Below, piece by piece: positions 13,107-61,400 of a stretch of 64,000 nt of DNA. Both the position numbers and the translations under genes were made by a program. How positions within the stretch are numbered: the first letter of the stretch is position 1; each line of letters opens with the position of its first letter. Under the pieces are notes generated by a model. That model was not told the DNA's origin. It worked only from the letters and a program-made list of their open reading frames with translations, and did no database searches. This DNA is from Xiphophorus maculatus (taxonomy: Eukaryota > Chordata > Actinopteri > Cyprinodontiformes > Poeciliidae): the NCBI RefSeq assembly GCF_002775205.1, contig NC_036450.1, positions 14,651,479 through 14,715,478 of the forward strand, written 5' to 3'.

Positions 13107-14600
13107 CTCTGTCTAATAGAACCACTTACATGGCTTAGATGGCTTTTATTGTTTTGTATTTGATAAAACTCATAGCTAGTGTTGCGAAAAACTGATAAAA
13201 ACAAATTGGTAAGTTATTAGAAGACATCAGTTGACATCTTTTGATACACAAAGCAATTTTATTGTTTGATTAAATTCTGTAATTTCTATTTTCTCTGGAT
13301 TCTGTGTGGTCTGTTGTGTGGAACCTCAAAGATGAAAAAATGTACAGAAGTTTTTATGGGCAAACATCTCACATCAGCTAAAGGACATATTGTACATCCT
13401 TTTTTAAAGACTTCACTGCTAAAGTATTGCTGAACTTCTTTCCCCCTTTTTTATATACTTACCTGTCTTTTTTATGTTCAGTTTAGCCCAAAATTATTCA
13501 TACACATCTGCCAGATTTAGATTTTGAATTTTCATTCAACCAAGATCTTTGTTTCTGATAGAAAATGAGACGGGCATCTCTCAGAAGATAACAATCTTCA
13601 AAGAGAATCAGCTTTAACAATATTTATCTGCTTCTATTTATGGTTCATCAGAATGTTAAATTATTAGTGCAATAATCATTGGAAGAATCATCAATTAAAA
13701 AAGAAGGAAACCATGTATGAAATGCAACATTTGACTTAGTAGGAGCAGTGGTGTTGACTGTATTCTCACTAAAATTATATTAAGGTATCAGACATTACCT
13801 GCTGCTAATGTCACTCCAACAGGTAGGGTTTTTTATTATCATGTTACCTTGCAAGTTGCTCCGAATCACTTGACTAAAATTAAGTTATCTTGTAGTAAAC
13901 CTTCCAGCAACTGAAGGAAGATAGTTTGTGATTTCAAAACTTCAATTAAATACTATAACTCATTAAAGTATCCCAGAGAGTAATTGCACATGGTAATGGT
14001 GAGGATGGAAAGGGTCTCTGGTAGTGGTCAGTCTAGCACCAATCTCAAAGAAACCTCTGACTGAAGACTTGCTGTTTGACAGTCTCATGACACTATGAGC
14101 TGCTTGTATATGCAGCTCAATATTCGAGTAGCAGAGCTATTTCACAGTAAAGCCCTGGACAATCCCATCAGTTTTTGGCAAGCACCACTAATCCACCTCA
14201 CTTGCTTTTGCTGTTTCTCTTCAAATCTATATTTGGCCGTGTGGTTAGAAAGTCAGGCAAAGGGATGTTGGAATTGAGGATATAATTTTTGCCCATTATT
14301 ATTGATGAAACAAATTGTTTGAACTTCCTCCTTTTCTTCAGTCCTGCTCTGAAGCAGGACTTTCAACTCTGAGATTTGGGCCATAGTTCAGGTATTTTTT
14401 TGAGATGCTCATCAGTGGCTTCTGTATCAGAGTTCTAACTGAAATCAGTTGTTGAGCTCTAACTGCATCTAACCAGTATCAAAGTTCAAATTATTTCGAG
14501 GTGGAGTTCTAATTGTAACAAAATATGTTCATGTCTATGTCCTATTGACTGTAACTAATTAGTCTTCCTAGGTTTGTATCTGAGCAGTTTGTGAAGCCCC
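13107..14600. other. intergenic region between exosc2 and the abl1 upstream CpG-rich block
   Basis: AT-rich sequence with no convincing coding exon. It includes the Tc1-like relic at about 13479-13640, possibly extending further in decayed form. The short open frame at 14095-14277 has no recognisable feature. Confidence 0.7.
13479..13640. mobile_element. Tc1-like transposon end, degenerate
   Basis: The words CCCAAAATTATTCATAC, CATTCAACCAAGATCTTTG and TCAGAAGATAACAATC follow in the order found at the end of a common fish Tc1-like family, whose copies start near 'caaaattattcatacccctgg'. The match is by recall and imperfect. The downstream transposase part is not confidently recognisable, so this is probably an old non-autonomous or truncated copy. 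Confidence 0.45.
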
Positions 14601-14619
14601 TTCAGCTCCAAAGCACTGT

Positions 14620-15203
14620 CCCACGCACGAACGTCACGTCACACGTTGCACCACCCACATTTTTCTGTAAACCACCTTGCGTATGGAAGTATGGCGGCCT
14701 CGGCGAAACAACTGCTCCTCGGCCAAAGTTTACTGCTCCGGTTTTGACGTGAAAGCGATGAATAAGTACGCAAACAGAGCAGGCGGTATCGACGAGCTCG
14801 GTTGCTGTGAGCATTGGACAGGGCTTGCGGAAGGAGTCGCTGTTATTTGGCCGGCGGACTTCACTGAACTTCCCTTCGCCTCCTTGATTGAAGCGTCTCC
14901 ACTCCGGGTATCAGACGGGGAGAAGCTCCATGAGACGGGAAAAGTGGACACGGAAGTTGGAAACTAAGTCATTGCGCTGACTTTGGAAAGTCCAGTCGTA
15001 ATGTGGGAATGTATGGTGCCAAGGCACATTTGTTGAGATGTTTTAGCGCACTTGTCCGAAATTGTTTTTTGTCGGGAAGCAGCGAGAACCAACTGTTGAC
15101 TGCTCGACGTGCATTTAGGGTCTGCGCGCTGCATACCACCAGCAGACGTTGGTTAGCTTTCATGGCTCCGGCTAACCAACAGTTTCACTGTTTCTCTGAC
15201 CAC
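14620..15203 (+). promoter_or_regulatory. abl1: CpG-rich block: candidate abl1 upstream promoter and 5' leader exon
   Basis: This is the most CpG-rich noncoding stretch between exosc2 and abl1. It includes GGAAGTATGGCGGCCTCGG at 14685-14703, an ETS/YY1-like arrangement common at TATA-less promoters. It ends in CTCTGACCAC followed by a strong donor GTAAGT at 15204. The next strong acceptor (TTTTTTTTCAG) ends at 18035 and opens the segment that contains abl1 exon 1b. I infer a leader exon spliced to a 5' UTR exon starting at 18036. A 67-codon open frame (15003-15203) reads up to the donor exactly in phase 0; after the inferred join it stops 11 codons later, so it would be an upstream ORF. Its Arg-rich, HTTSRRW-containing peptide looks like a mitochondrial presequence, so an independent gene cannot be excluded. 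Confidence 0.45.
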
Positions 15204-18035
15204 GTAAGTTGTCATACGTATGTATCTTACCTTTGTTGACGTTTTAGAGGCAAAATAAGTTGTTTCCAAGTGGTAGAAAAATATTTTAATTTACCAATGT
15301 TGCCAGTTGCTGATGATTAACTGTTTATTGCGAGCGGAAAGCTGAGTTAAAGGTACTCCAAATCTACGTGTTGCGCTTGAATTATCAAGGGTGTAGTGTA
15401 GAAAAACGTTTAACCGTTTTATAAAATATGAAAATCAGAATTTAAAGATGTAGATATATTTCAAAAATTATTATGCATACAGCAATATTTTTTCCTTTGA
15501 AAAATAACTCAAACTGATTGATTTTCAGACGTGCTATTCATTAAGTGTTCAGTTTATCTACTACATTTAGGATGCAATCTAAACCTTTTGCCATCAATAG
15601 CTGTTTGAGTTACTAATTTAAAAAATTGCAGACATGTTCATAAGACTCTACAGGTTTTCAAAAAAAGTACCATGTCCTGTTAATAATTTTTAGGTTTATT
15701 ATGGTCTTTGACTCATAGACAACAGGGGAATACAGTAAAATAGAGATGCACCTAAGAGGCTTTCTCTTCCCAAAATCAATTTCCTCAGCCCTGGAAGGCC
15801 CAGGAAAACAATTCAAATTAATTAGATTTTAAGTGATTCAGATGATTTAATTTTTTTAGTCAAAAAAAAAAAAAAAAACATGAGAAGGAATACATGTAGG
15901 GAATATGGAGATTTGCTTTGACAAAACTCTTAATTGATTATGTTTTCAAACACCCTAACAGATAGTATGACAGGTATTATCTGTTTGCTGTCAAAACAAT
16001 ATTTATTTATCAAAGCATGCTAAATGTAGCTGGCATATGGAAAAAATATATATATATATTTTAAATGACAGTTTTATTTTTGGTGTGTTTGACAATCTTT
16101 GTATTGCCACTTTTAGCATTATTGTAATAAGTGCAACAAAATGTTCTGAATAGATTTTTTTCCCCACATAGTTTTTCTGTAGTTAATGCAAATTGGACTG
16201 AAGTAGTAGCAGTTTTGAAGCTCAGTAGTTTTGAACCTTTATCTGAATTAATCGCCTATTACACTCACTAAATGCTAAGTGCATGCTATTGGTTAAAGCA
16301 TTTTATAGGAGTGCACTGATTTATCTGCCGGCCAATTTATCAGCGCCAATTTCCTTAATTTTGGGAGATCGGTGATCGGCCAATTCTTACATGTGAAGCC
16401 GATTTTATCCACCGATTTTATCTACCTCAGCAAAGGTTTAAAAATCAACCACTGTCCTCTTCTGCTGTCCCGTAAGAAAGGTTTGGCTGATTTAAGGTGT
16501 AGAAGACTGGCCAACCAGGTCATGTCTGCACTTTGTAGTCAATAGTCGCCCCAATGTTGCAAAGTCAGCAGCCAAAATTGGAATCAGCAGGTCAGACTTT
16601 TTAAAGATATGTAATCAAATATCAGCCAGAAAACTGCAATCGGTGCACCGCTAGCATTTTAAGATTGTAAATATTAGACTTCTTTATTTTTTAAGGAATG
16701 GGAAAGAAAAAAAAAATTTTTTTTCCAGTTTTTACCCAGGTGAGCACCAACCACCGATTGCAATTTTGATAAGTGCATCTAGAATGAGATACATTTTTTT
16801 GTAATACAAAAATATTTAAGAACCAAGAAAAAAATGATATGTCAACATTCTGTTGTTGTTCTGTGAGCCCTATGTTTAATTTTCTTCTGTTGGGAAGTCT
16901 TGGTTTTGTGTTTAACCTTCAAACAAAACACCCCTGGTTATAGTGAAGTTTTTATTTTATTATTTTTTTAGAAGATAGTATTTCTTTAAATGCAACTCGC
17001 TTTGGAAAAGCTGGAATCTTATGGATAATTTGGAGAAAAGGATGACAAATTCAAAGGGGAAAATATAATTGTTGACCAAGACAGTAACAGACTTAGTAAA
17101 GGCTTGGTGTTGTGATGTGGGAAGCATTTTGATGACATAGTATAAGTTCACAAATCACAAAAAATCAATACACACTGCAAGTGTTGCCTTTATTATATGG
17201 TAAATATGTCGGGACAAGTCCATCAGAATCGCACTATCTGTGTGTATTGTCCCTTTTTGCAGGCACCACTCCTTAAATTCATTATCACATTATTTTGAAC
17301 TGCCATGTTGAGAAAATCTTTCTCAGTTTTTGAAACACCAAATGTGAATAATTTTATCTCCCCTCCTTTAACAATAACAATTTGTACAATTATTGTTTAG
17401 TGCACTCTTTAAGTTGGAGACAGTTTTGTATTTGCAATTTTGGCCTTATTTAAGTTTGCAGAGGCATTTTAACAATACCAAAACACACTGGAGTTATAAA
17501 AAATTGCAATTTCCAAATGGCAAAAATGTTCCATTATGGCGTTCCCAAAGTAAGGTCCTTTTATGAGATGCCAGGGAAATAATTGCAGTGACATGAGTTG
17601 TCCCCAGCTGTATTCATCACAAAGTATTTCCCAGTTGTTGCTGTGCACTGCCAGTAACTGGGTTGAAAGATGATTTCTACACTTTTATCATGCTTGCTGA
17701 CAAGACCAATGTGGCTACTGGAAATATTTTTGGTTGTTAAAAACACAGACATTCAAGGTGAAGAAGTTAAAGGAGAAATATATTTCACTCTCCGTGAGGT
17801 TACTGGGTTTCAAAACTACACCTGGGAAGCTATCAGCTGGTGTACACAGTAAAAAATCTATTTAATATGGTCATACAATTTTGTTCTAAAGTAATCAAAG
17901 TTAGCATAGCAACAGTATCTCATACCTAATCTTTAGAAGTTACTGTTTCTGGATCAGTTATTCAGATGGACCAGATTCATGTTATTGATATCTGTATTGA
18001 ATTGTAAATGCACTTATTTATTTATTTTTTTTCAG
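15204..18035 (+). other. abl1: probable 5' UTR intron of abl1, no coding exon seen
   Basis: AT-rich sequence bounded by GTAAGT at 15204 and a polypyrimidine-AG at 18035. Apart from the hAT-like MITE (16306-16653) I see no supported feature. The short frame at 17670-17852 is not coding-like. Confidence 0.45.
16306..16653. mobile_element. hAT-like MITE with 8-bp target site duplication
   Basis: The element begins TAGGAGTGCACTGATT and ends AATCGGTGCACCGCTA; the ends are imperfect inverted repeats (13 of 16 positions). It is flanked on both sides by the identical 8-mer GCATTTTA (16298-16305 and 16654-16661). An 8-bp duplication and 'TAGGGGTGCACCGAT'-type ends are characteristic of non-autonomous hAT elements in fish. 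At 348 bp it is too short for a transposase, and the interior carries further GCCGAT/ATCGGC words. Confidence 0.85.
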
Positions 18036-18292
18036 ATTCCACCTGAAATGGCTTGTTTTGTCTTGTGAAGTGAGGATGCTCCACTAATGTGTGACACGCG
18101 GAGTCATACTGGTGTAACTTTGATCTGCTCAGGTGACCTGAATCACCCGTTCTCTCAGAAGGGACGTTCTGAGGTAGGGAACGGGTCTCCTGTGTCCCCC
18201 TGATTCTCTCCCTGTCTGGTACCCAACTGTGGAACGGGGAACAACTGATAACAGCTTGGATAGTCCCGGCTGCAGCCTGGCACCCTGCCCTT

Positions 18293-47167
<28,875 letters not shown>

Positions 47168-48240
47168 CGCTGTAAAAAGCACCAAGATGGGAAACTGATA
47201 TGAATTTTGACACATGACCCTCTGAGAGCTGTTGGGTGGAATGTGATTGAGAGGAGCCGTGTGGGCTGACACTACAGTTTTCTCCCACTTACTGACTCTT
47301 GTGGTTGCCTCAGTGGACTCAAAGGAAACAGTAACTTTGTATGCACATTGTCATCTTAGCCTTAATTAGGCTGTGGATCAATTCTACATCAATCATCTTT
47401 GAAATAATCATGTTTTACATATTTAATTTTTTTTGCCGCCCCCCCCCCCCCCCCCTTTCTGTCTCTTGACATTATTATAAAAAGGCCTCTGATATTTTTT
47501 TATCATCTTTAGTGTTGTGATGTTGCTATGACAATTAATGAAATCCAAACTTGCCTTGGAAAATATTTCCAGTTGTTTTTCTGTTGTCAGCGCAAAAAAT
47601 TCAGAGAAAACCTGCGTAGATTGACTTTGTTCTACACTTTTTACTTGTTTGATCAGTCGTCATTGATTGGTTGTGTGCTGAAAGATGAGATTGTGTTGCT
47701 GATGTTTTGTATTGGTGCTTTTTGCAGTATTTTGCAGCCATTTGTGCCATAAAATAACAATGTGGAGAGAATGACCCTCGTCTCTTTTTGCTTCTCCCAC
47801 CACTCCCATAACATTTAGTTCTAGTGAAGTCGTGTTATTGGTTAAAGCATGTTTGTATGGCTTTGGCTGAGTTCTGCCTTGTGCTTGAGAGTGGCTGTGT
47901 TTGTGTTTATTGGATATAAATGTTTGCAGCACCAAAAAAAAAAACAAATTTTTGGATTTGGGTTAATGATCTGCATCCCAGTGAATTTTTATTTTTATTT
48001 TTTTACATTTATTCTCAGACTAAACCTGTTATTTTTAAATTTATATGTATAAGGAGTTTTGATGCAATTTTTTCCTCTCTGTGCCAGTGAAAATAGCCAT
48101 TAGTAGCAGCCTGGCCTTGCCGCAGCATGCTGTTAGTTAACAGACCAACTCGGTGTTTCCCCGGCAGGCCTCTGTTCCTGACACGCGAGCGATTGTTGCA
48201 GAGGGCCTCCACCACCACAAAAAATAAACACCCCCTTGGG
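47168..48240 (+). other. abl1: abl1 3' UTR (extent uncertain)
   Basis: Non-coding sequence after the TAG stop at 47165-47167. It includes a 17-bp poly-C run at 47439-47455, preceded by a T-rich tract. The first canonical AATAAA downstream of the stop is at 48223-48228, inside a small fold-back element. T-rich sequence and variant signals continue to about 48690, so the mature 3' end cannot be fixed by eye. Confidence 0.5.
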
Positions 48241-48248
48241 AAACACTG
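48151..48248. mobile_element. small hAT-like fold-back element in the abl1 3' region
   Basis: A 98-bp segment begins CGGTGTTTCCCC and ends TGGGAAACACTG; read in reverse the end is CAGTGTTTCCCA, so the ends form 12-bp inverted repeats with two mismatches. CAGTGTTTCCC ends are typical of fish non-autonomous hAT elements. The flanking 8-mers (GACCAACT and GACTAAAA) are not identical, so a target duplication is not shown. Confidence 0.45.
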
Positions 48249-49745
48249 GACTAAAATTTTAACGCGTCTGTCAATTGCTGTTTCAAAATGACTGAAAGAG
48301 GGGGGGGGGCCATTACAGACACTAACGTGAGACTCCACCATAATGTTTTTTTTCCCCCTTTATCTGAATCCCTCGAACATTTTCAGTATTTGTGCTGTAA
48401 TCTTCTCATCCTCTGTGCCCTGCCTGACTGCGAAACCTTTGGACAAAGGTCACTGCTGCCAGCCTTGACTTCAATGGTACTGTTGTTGCTTTTGTTAATT
48501 CCTCTTCTGTACCGAACATACCACTACTCTACTTTTGTGTCTAAGCCTCAATCACCAAATTTTGTAAACAAAGTTTGTCCGTATTTGTAAATGTTTCTTT
48601 CTCTCTAACCTGGGTGCAATTTATTATTTTTTGTTTTGTTGCAGTAAAATACAAAAGCTACTTGAAATATAAATCTGGGTGTGACTGTTTTTATGGCTTC
48701 CTTTACCGAGTGAAAATAGCTTGATTTAAGAATGTTCCTGCACAGCCAGAGGGAGATTGGAATTTAATATTTTCCAGGTTTAGAAAAAGAAACTTTTTGA
48801 CTTTCCTATATTTACAGAGCTCTCTATCCATTATTCTGTTCCTCAATCCATCTGTCATTTCAGGTTAATTCAGCCACTATCAGTTATTTATTCAGTCTTT
48901 TTATTTTATTTTTTGCAGATTCAGAACTTAAAGCCTGCTCACTAGAGTCTCCAGCTACAATTCTTATTTAGGAGCTAGTATCCCGCAACTTTTACTTTCT
49001 TCCCCTGTGCAACACATCTGAATCAAATGAATGGCTCGTTACCAGGGATTTTCCGAATTTGATGGCATGGTCAGGAGGTAATTTAACAATTTGATGCAGG
49101 GGCGCACCTAAAAGTTCCTAGATAACATCTCTTGAGGACTGGACTTGGTTATCTCTGCTCTAGAAAAAAACGTTGACACAAAAGAAGGTGCTATAACAAC
49201 CCAGACAGAAACTGACGATAGTCAGCGCTGGACTTTAAAGGGATTGTATGTGAAATCGACTTGTTTGAGCATCATATCAAGTTATTTCCTCGTCAAAAAC
49301 ATACCCGGATGTTTGAGAAATCCTTGAATCTTCCATGGCAGCCAGCGCCGTCTTTCATGCAGCTCCTCCTCGGGGGGTGTAATCTCCCAGCATCCGCCTC
49401 ACAGAACATCGATCCCCCACTCAGCTAGCAGCAGAAACAATGAGCAAACACCTGGTAGAATTGCTCATCTGTGGAGTTTGATATATTAACTGTTTCTCAG
49501 TTCAACAGGCCAAAGAATGATGTAAAAGACTTAGCGGAGAGGTTGTTGTGAGATGCCAAAGGAGTGTTGAAGCTTTTTATTTTTCGGAAGAGACAGTGGC
49601 CCAATTTCAAAATGCAAAGTCAAATTTTGAGTCGTTTTTGATATGTAGAGTATTTTTTATAACTGGAGGTCATGATACTGCCCCTTTAATTTAGCCAAGC
49701 CTACATCTTAAAAAGGACACACACAGAAAGTCAGGTTATGTATAA
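48249..49745. other. abl1-rab14 tail-to-tail intergenic region
   Basis: The sequence after the last clear abl1 3' signal is T-rich and without recognisable coding exons. It holds the MITE-like element at 49234-49689. Candidate polyadenylation words for rab14 on the minus strand (TTTATT on the plus strand) begin at 49746. Confidence 0.6.
49234..49689. mobile_element. MITE-like repeat with TTTAAAGG ends
   Basis: The left end TTTAAAGGGATTGTATGTG and the right end (reverse read TTAAAGGGGCAGTATCATG) are imperfect inverted repeats. Part of the interior (49430-49640) recurs at 33845-34060 in the abl1 intron, which shows it is a dispersed family. The family class is not clear to me, no clean target duplication is visible, and it carries no coding potential. 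Confidence 0.55.
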
Positions 49746-51761
49746 TTTATTTTTTTCTGACTAGAGTATTTTGTCATTAAAATCAAAATGTCAACATTTT
49801 AAAATCATATACACGCAAAGAACGCATTTTAATGTTAGCACAGCTTCTTAAAAATTTATACATATTTACTTGTTTTTATTTTTTTGTTTTTTTTCCTTTT
49901 TACTTGTGGACAGACAAAGCAGGAAGTGGTCACTCAAACTGTAAAGAGGTGGAAGGCAGGGAGAGGGAGAAAGGAAGCCCGCCCCACCCACGATGAAGAA
50001 CCAATCCCTGCTCCCCAAAATAGTTAAGACAGTGACGCTCCCTGCATCCAGCAGGGAGCAGCCTTGATGGGGTGAAAAAATAAAGCCGACTATGAACACA
50101 AACACGCCCCCGTTCTCTAATCTATACAGAAATGATGCAAAATTGCTGACATAAATACAACCTGCAGACTTCAAACCAGTTTCTCTCCCCCTCGTTATAT
50201 CGGCTAACTCGGTAGTGTGCAGATGGGCTGGTTAATGGGAGAAGGGGGCTTGTCCGGGTCTGTCCTTTACATACATTTATTAATAGAAACTATGTTACAG
50301 AATTTCCCCAAGCATGAATTACAGGCAACCCACTAGCACAGCAACTGTACAGATCTTGGCAGAGCCACCAGATAAATTTCTGAAACCAAAGTACAGTAGC
50401 AAGGTCATCACCAGCAGTTAAGAAGCAAGATATATATACAGCTGTTCAGTCAGGGGACTGCTATGTTACAGAGAAGATGTACTTGAAGGAAATAAACATT
50501 TTGTTTTACAACTTCATGTTTCGAGTGGGGACGCATGCTGCTTTGTGTTGGTTACATGAGGCAGACCAACAAGTCTCCAGATAAATCAGCTCTTCAGTGC
50601 AGCTTTAGGAGAAAAACAAAAAAAGACCCAAATAATTGTGATTTAATGAGTGTCGAATGTAATGGTGATCCTAAAAGAGAAATTTTATTCAATCAGGGTA
50701 GCGTGAAGAGCAAGTGCATCAAAAAAGAAGAACTGCTATAATAAGGCAACAATGACAAAACAAATGCTGGTAAAGATGTGTTGACATGATAGTGAGGGGA
50801 GTTTTGGGGGATGGATGCATGAGGGCGGCGCTGAAGAAGAAAGTGATGGAAATTGTGATTAAGTGATGTCTGAGTTTAAAAAGAAAGAAAAAGACATCCA
50901 TCCAGCCAATTGTAATTCATTCCAGCTGGAAAACACCAACATCCTTGCAAGATTTCAAAAGATAGTAATAAGAAGGTAATTCCTAACATTTATTGTGGCC
51001 ATTTCTTTTTTTTCTATGAGTTTCCTTTATTGCATCTCTCGTGAGTTACTGAAAAAAATTACTTCTCTGCCAAGCAGAGGGAAAGAAACAAAAGCTCAAC
51101 TACTCACTCCGTCTGGAGCTACCCGTGTGGCCGCTTAATAAATTACTTTCTGACCTCCTGCCCTCGCTCAAATTAAACATCTCTTATCTGCATGATGTGG
51201 TGAAAAGAATCATAAATTTGAAGAGTTTGGGAATATCATTCAGATTCAATTTAAACAAAACTGATAAGTGGCGCGTCAAACTTCTGCAGTGTGTATATTT
51301 CATATATATATGTATATCTATAAAACCAAACATAAAAAACAGTCTTGCTTTATTATCGATTGAACATTGAGTCTATCTAAAGTGTCAGTGACCAGTAACT
51401 CGTGGTGCCACCTACAAATCCTACTGATGGGAGGGAGGACGACTGAGGGGGGAGCAGAACAGCGGCGTTATGGGCAGAAATACACGGACAGTTTTAGGAC
51501 GAGTGAGACGGCAACAAAGAGAGACAGGCAAAAGGAGGAGGGAGAGATGTAGTCCACACAGCCCAGCTCGGTCTGGAGTTAAGTCGATGTTCGCCCTGCC
51601 TTTCCTCCACAGCCCTGCTCTCACGCAGCTCCTGGTGCAGTGAGGGATGAAGGCGTCGGAATGGATGGAGGGGTTACTCAAGGGAGACCGGGCAGAACGG
51701 ATAAAGAAGAAGGGAGGAACGCGGGGGGAGCGGTGGGGACAGGGGGGCTTTTGCTTGGTCA
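49746..51761 (-). other. rab14: rab14 3' UTR and downstream region
   Basis: Non-coding sequence after the rab14 stop (51762-51764). Several AATAAA signals occur on the minus strand (plus-strand TTTATT at 50989, 50684, 50276, 49875 and 49746), so alternative 3' ends are possible and a 3' UTR up to about 2 kb is plausible, as in other vertebrates. The open frames in this stretch show no domains. Confidence 0.5.
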
Positions 51762-58459
<6,698 letters not shown>

Positions 58460-58466
58460 GGTGGCT

Positions 58467-61400
58467 CTGGAATGAAAACAGAGGTGTTTTCAGCAAATCA
58501 GCAAATATGACATAAACAGAAGAACTGGGCTTTAGCTGCTAACATCAGATTTGAAGAAGGCCATAATATTTATTGATGTAAAAATAAGTGCTTAAACAGA
58601 GATTGAATGATTTTCGTTCAGCACATTTTCAGAAAAACTCAACCCTGAGTATGCCGAGTATGTCAGCCTTATGAATAATAATAGATACCAGCTTTAAAGC
58701 CATATTGATAATATTGCAATTGTGATATGTCTCTATTTTTTCTTGTCCTCTCATTCTCATCTGTCCCGCCTTCACTCCGTGACCTTTGGCATTTTGAGCA
58801 AAGTCATTTGTGTCCGGTGTGAACATCTGCTGCTCTGAAACTCTGCCCAACTGGATAAATATCACATCAACATGTAAAATGCAAACTGGTAACACTTGAG
58901 AAATATTATACAACAATTTGGGAAACCAAAACATTCCTTTGCACAATGAATATTAAAAGCACAACAATGTATACGCAGTATATTGTGTAGAATTAATACA
59001 GAGTAGGGATGAAAAGGTTTTAATGCCATGCATGCAATGCCATGCAATTTCTTAGATTCTCAAAAACATTTTTGAGGCCGTTACATTGTTTATAGTACTA
59101 TTTTTTTGATAACCCTTATCAAGTTGTTTACAAATATCATGATGAAAAAATGTTTTAGTCGTTATATCCCCAAGAAAAATTAAAACTAACCTGTTTATAT
59201 TATTGAAAATAATCCTTAACTGTGAATTTACTGGATATCATGGCACTTAATTTTAATATTTGTCTTTGTGTTTTATTATTTAAAAATAGCTAATAATACT
59301 AGCTACTTAATAGCTAATAGTAATATGAACACAGATATATTCCTAAGGTTATTCTGACCAACAGCTTATCACTTTGGACTTACCAGTGTGCAAAATTTAA
59401 CAAAATTCAACTCAGTTAATTTCTGAAGGAATCTAAAAAAAACAACAACCATAAAACACCTAAAAAATCTGAACAGTCTTTTACCCTGAATTGAAAAAAC
59501 AGTGACATCATAGCTATTGAAATGCCACAGCATGGTGATAAAACACTGAAATAAAGGTGGACTAAACAGAACCTCTTTCTTTCCTCTAATCACACAAGAA
59601 CACATTCACTATTATAGGTATAACTATAAATAAAAGCTCTGACACTGTCCATCTGCTGTCTACACGTAATTATCCTTGAAAGATCTTCCCCCGTTTACTG
59701 GTCAACACTATCGCTATAGCGCTACTAATCTATCAGTTTTCATTTTCATCTTAAAGTCACAGCGTGTCAACAACACATGGATAGAAAAGCATTTAGGTTT
59801 ACTCAAAACCTTATTTTTAAGATGAAAGTGTGTCTGAACTTGCTTTCTTTTCCCCACAACAAAGCGCCAGGGATCCTCCTCACAACCTACCGACTCATGC
59901 TGACTGAATTAGTGGTTTGTTAGGGCTTTGTGGCTCTCAGATTCTCATTTTAGATTAATAAGCTTTCACTGGGAGTGGCAATCTAACTCATAACAGAGCA
60001 GGCTGCCACCAACTCCGGTGAGCTTATCGTCACAATTTACCGACAGTGTGAGCTAGACATGGTGCAAACAAAGTCAAAAATAATCGTTCGGTGGTAATTT
60101 CATTTTATTAAGTGAGAAAAACAATCACTATAAGAGGCAGGAAAATTCAGTTGAGTTTTAACATCAAATTCACTCATTATATGAAACCATTTCCAGACAT
60201 TTAGGCTCTTTTTATGCTGAAAATACTTCCAGACTTTGCGGAAAAGCACCATTTTTCCACAGACGCTTGCTTTCCTCGCCCTTGCTCAAAGTTAGTGTGC
60301 CTGAAGGCCGCGCTTTTCAGCAAGTGAAGGTTCAAACTAATTGGTGCTGCAGTTCTTTGCAGCTGACATCACTGTGCCACATCACAACCCAGAACTGTCT
60401 GGCATACTCGCTCAAACTTCGACACCTGCAGCAAAGTGGCCATGTTTGACTGGCTGAGCCACTGCTGACACAACTGCAAAAAAATGTGGATGGGCTGAGA
60501 TAAGATAAGCACAGAAGAAAAATGACACACGCGACAAGAGAACAGATAAAGGCTTATACTAAACTGGAAGCAAACGGACATGGCTACAAATGATAACGTG
60601 AAAATTTTCCAACAAAATAAATTTTGGAATGGTTTACACTGGTTTGTTTTGAAAAACTTAAACACTTTGGCTCAGATTTAAAATAAACTAACTTGATTAT
60701 CTCATAACCGGATATTATACAAGTGCAGGTTTTCCTCTATTACAACACACCTACAACATGATCAAACCTGTGTCTATCAGTCAAGTCATTCTTCTTTATT
60801 TGTTGCTTCCAAGAAGCCAAAATTGCATTTTCAAATGATCTTGAACAACAGTTCCTCAGGCTTTGGATTTTTTCTTGGAAAGCAATGTTTCACCCATATC
60901 CCACTCCAGTTACCTCACAGTGGTAGAAAAATGTTTTTTTTTTAAATCATTTATAAAAAGTGAAAAAGCACAAACTTTTAATTACATATAAACATCTTGT
61001 GATGCTCAAGTACAATCTGTGTTTCTGCTAATGGCTCACACTGAAAGCCCTCCACGGACTGCAACCTGACCTGCTTTTCATCACCGACACTACTGGCTAA
61101 AAAGAACCAGTAGTGGTTTAGGACGACATAAAGTAACTATTTATATATGCATCATCTGTTGCTTAGGTACATTCAACACAAATTTGATATTATAATAAAG
61201 AACGCAGTTAGTTTTACTAAGCTACATATGTTCACAAGGACTCTAGAACTTTATCCTATTCATCAGAGTTAATTTTATCATGCCAGTTGCTGATATAACA
61301 TCATTATGGGAAAAGGGAAGTTTATTAAATAAATGGCTCGTGTCCCAGACATTGAAAATTCTGTATCCAAATTTTGAGGTGATATGGACCATGAACCAGT

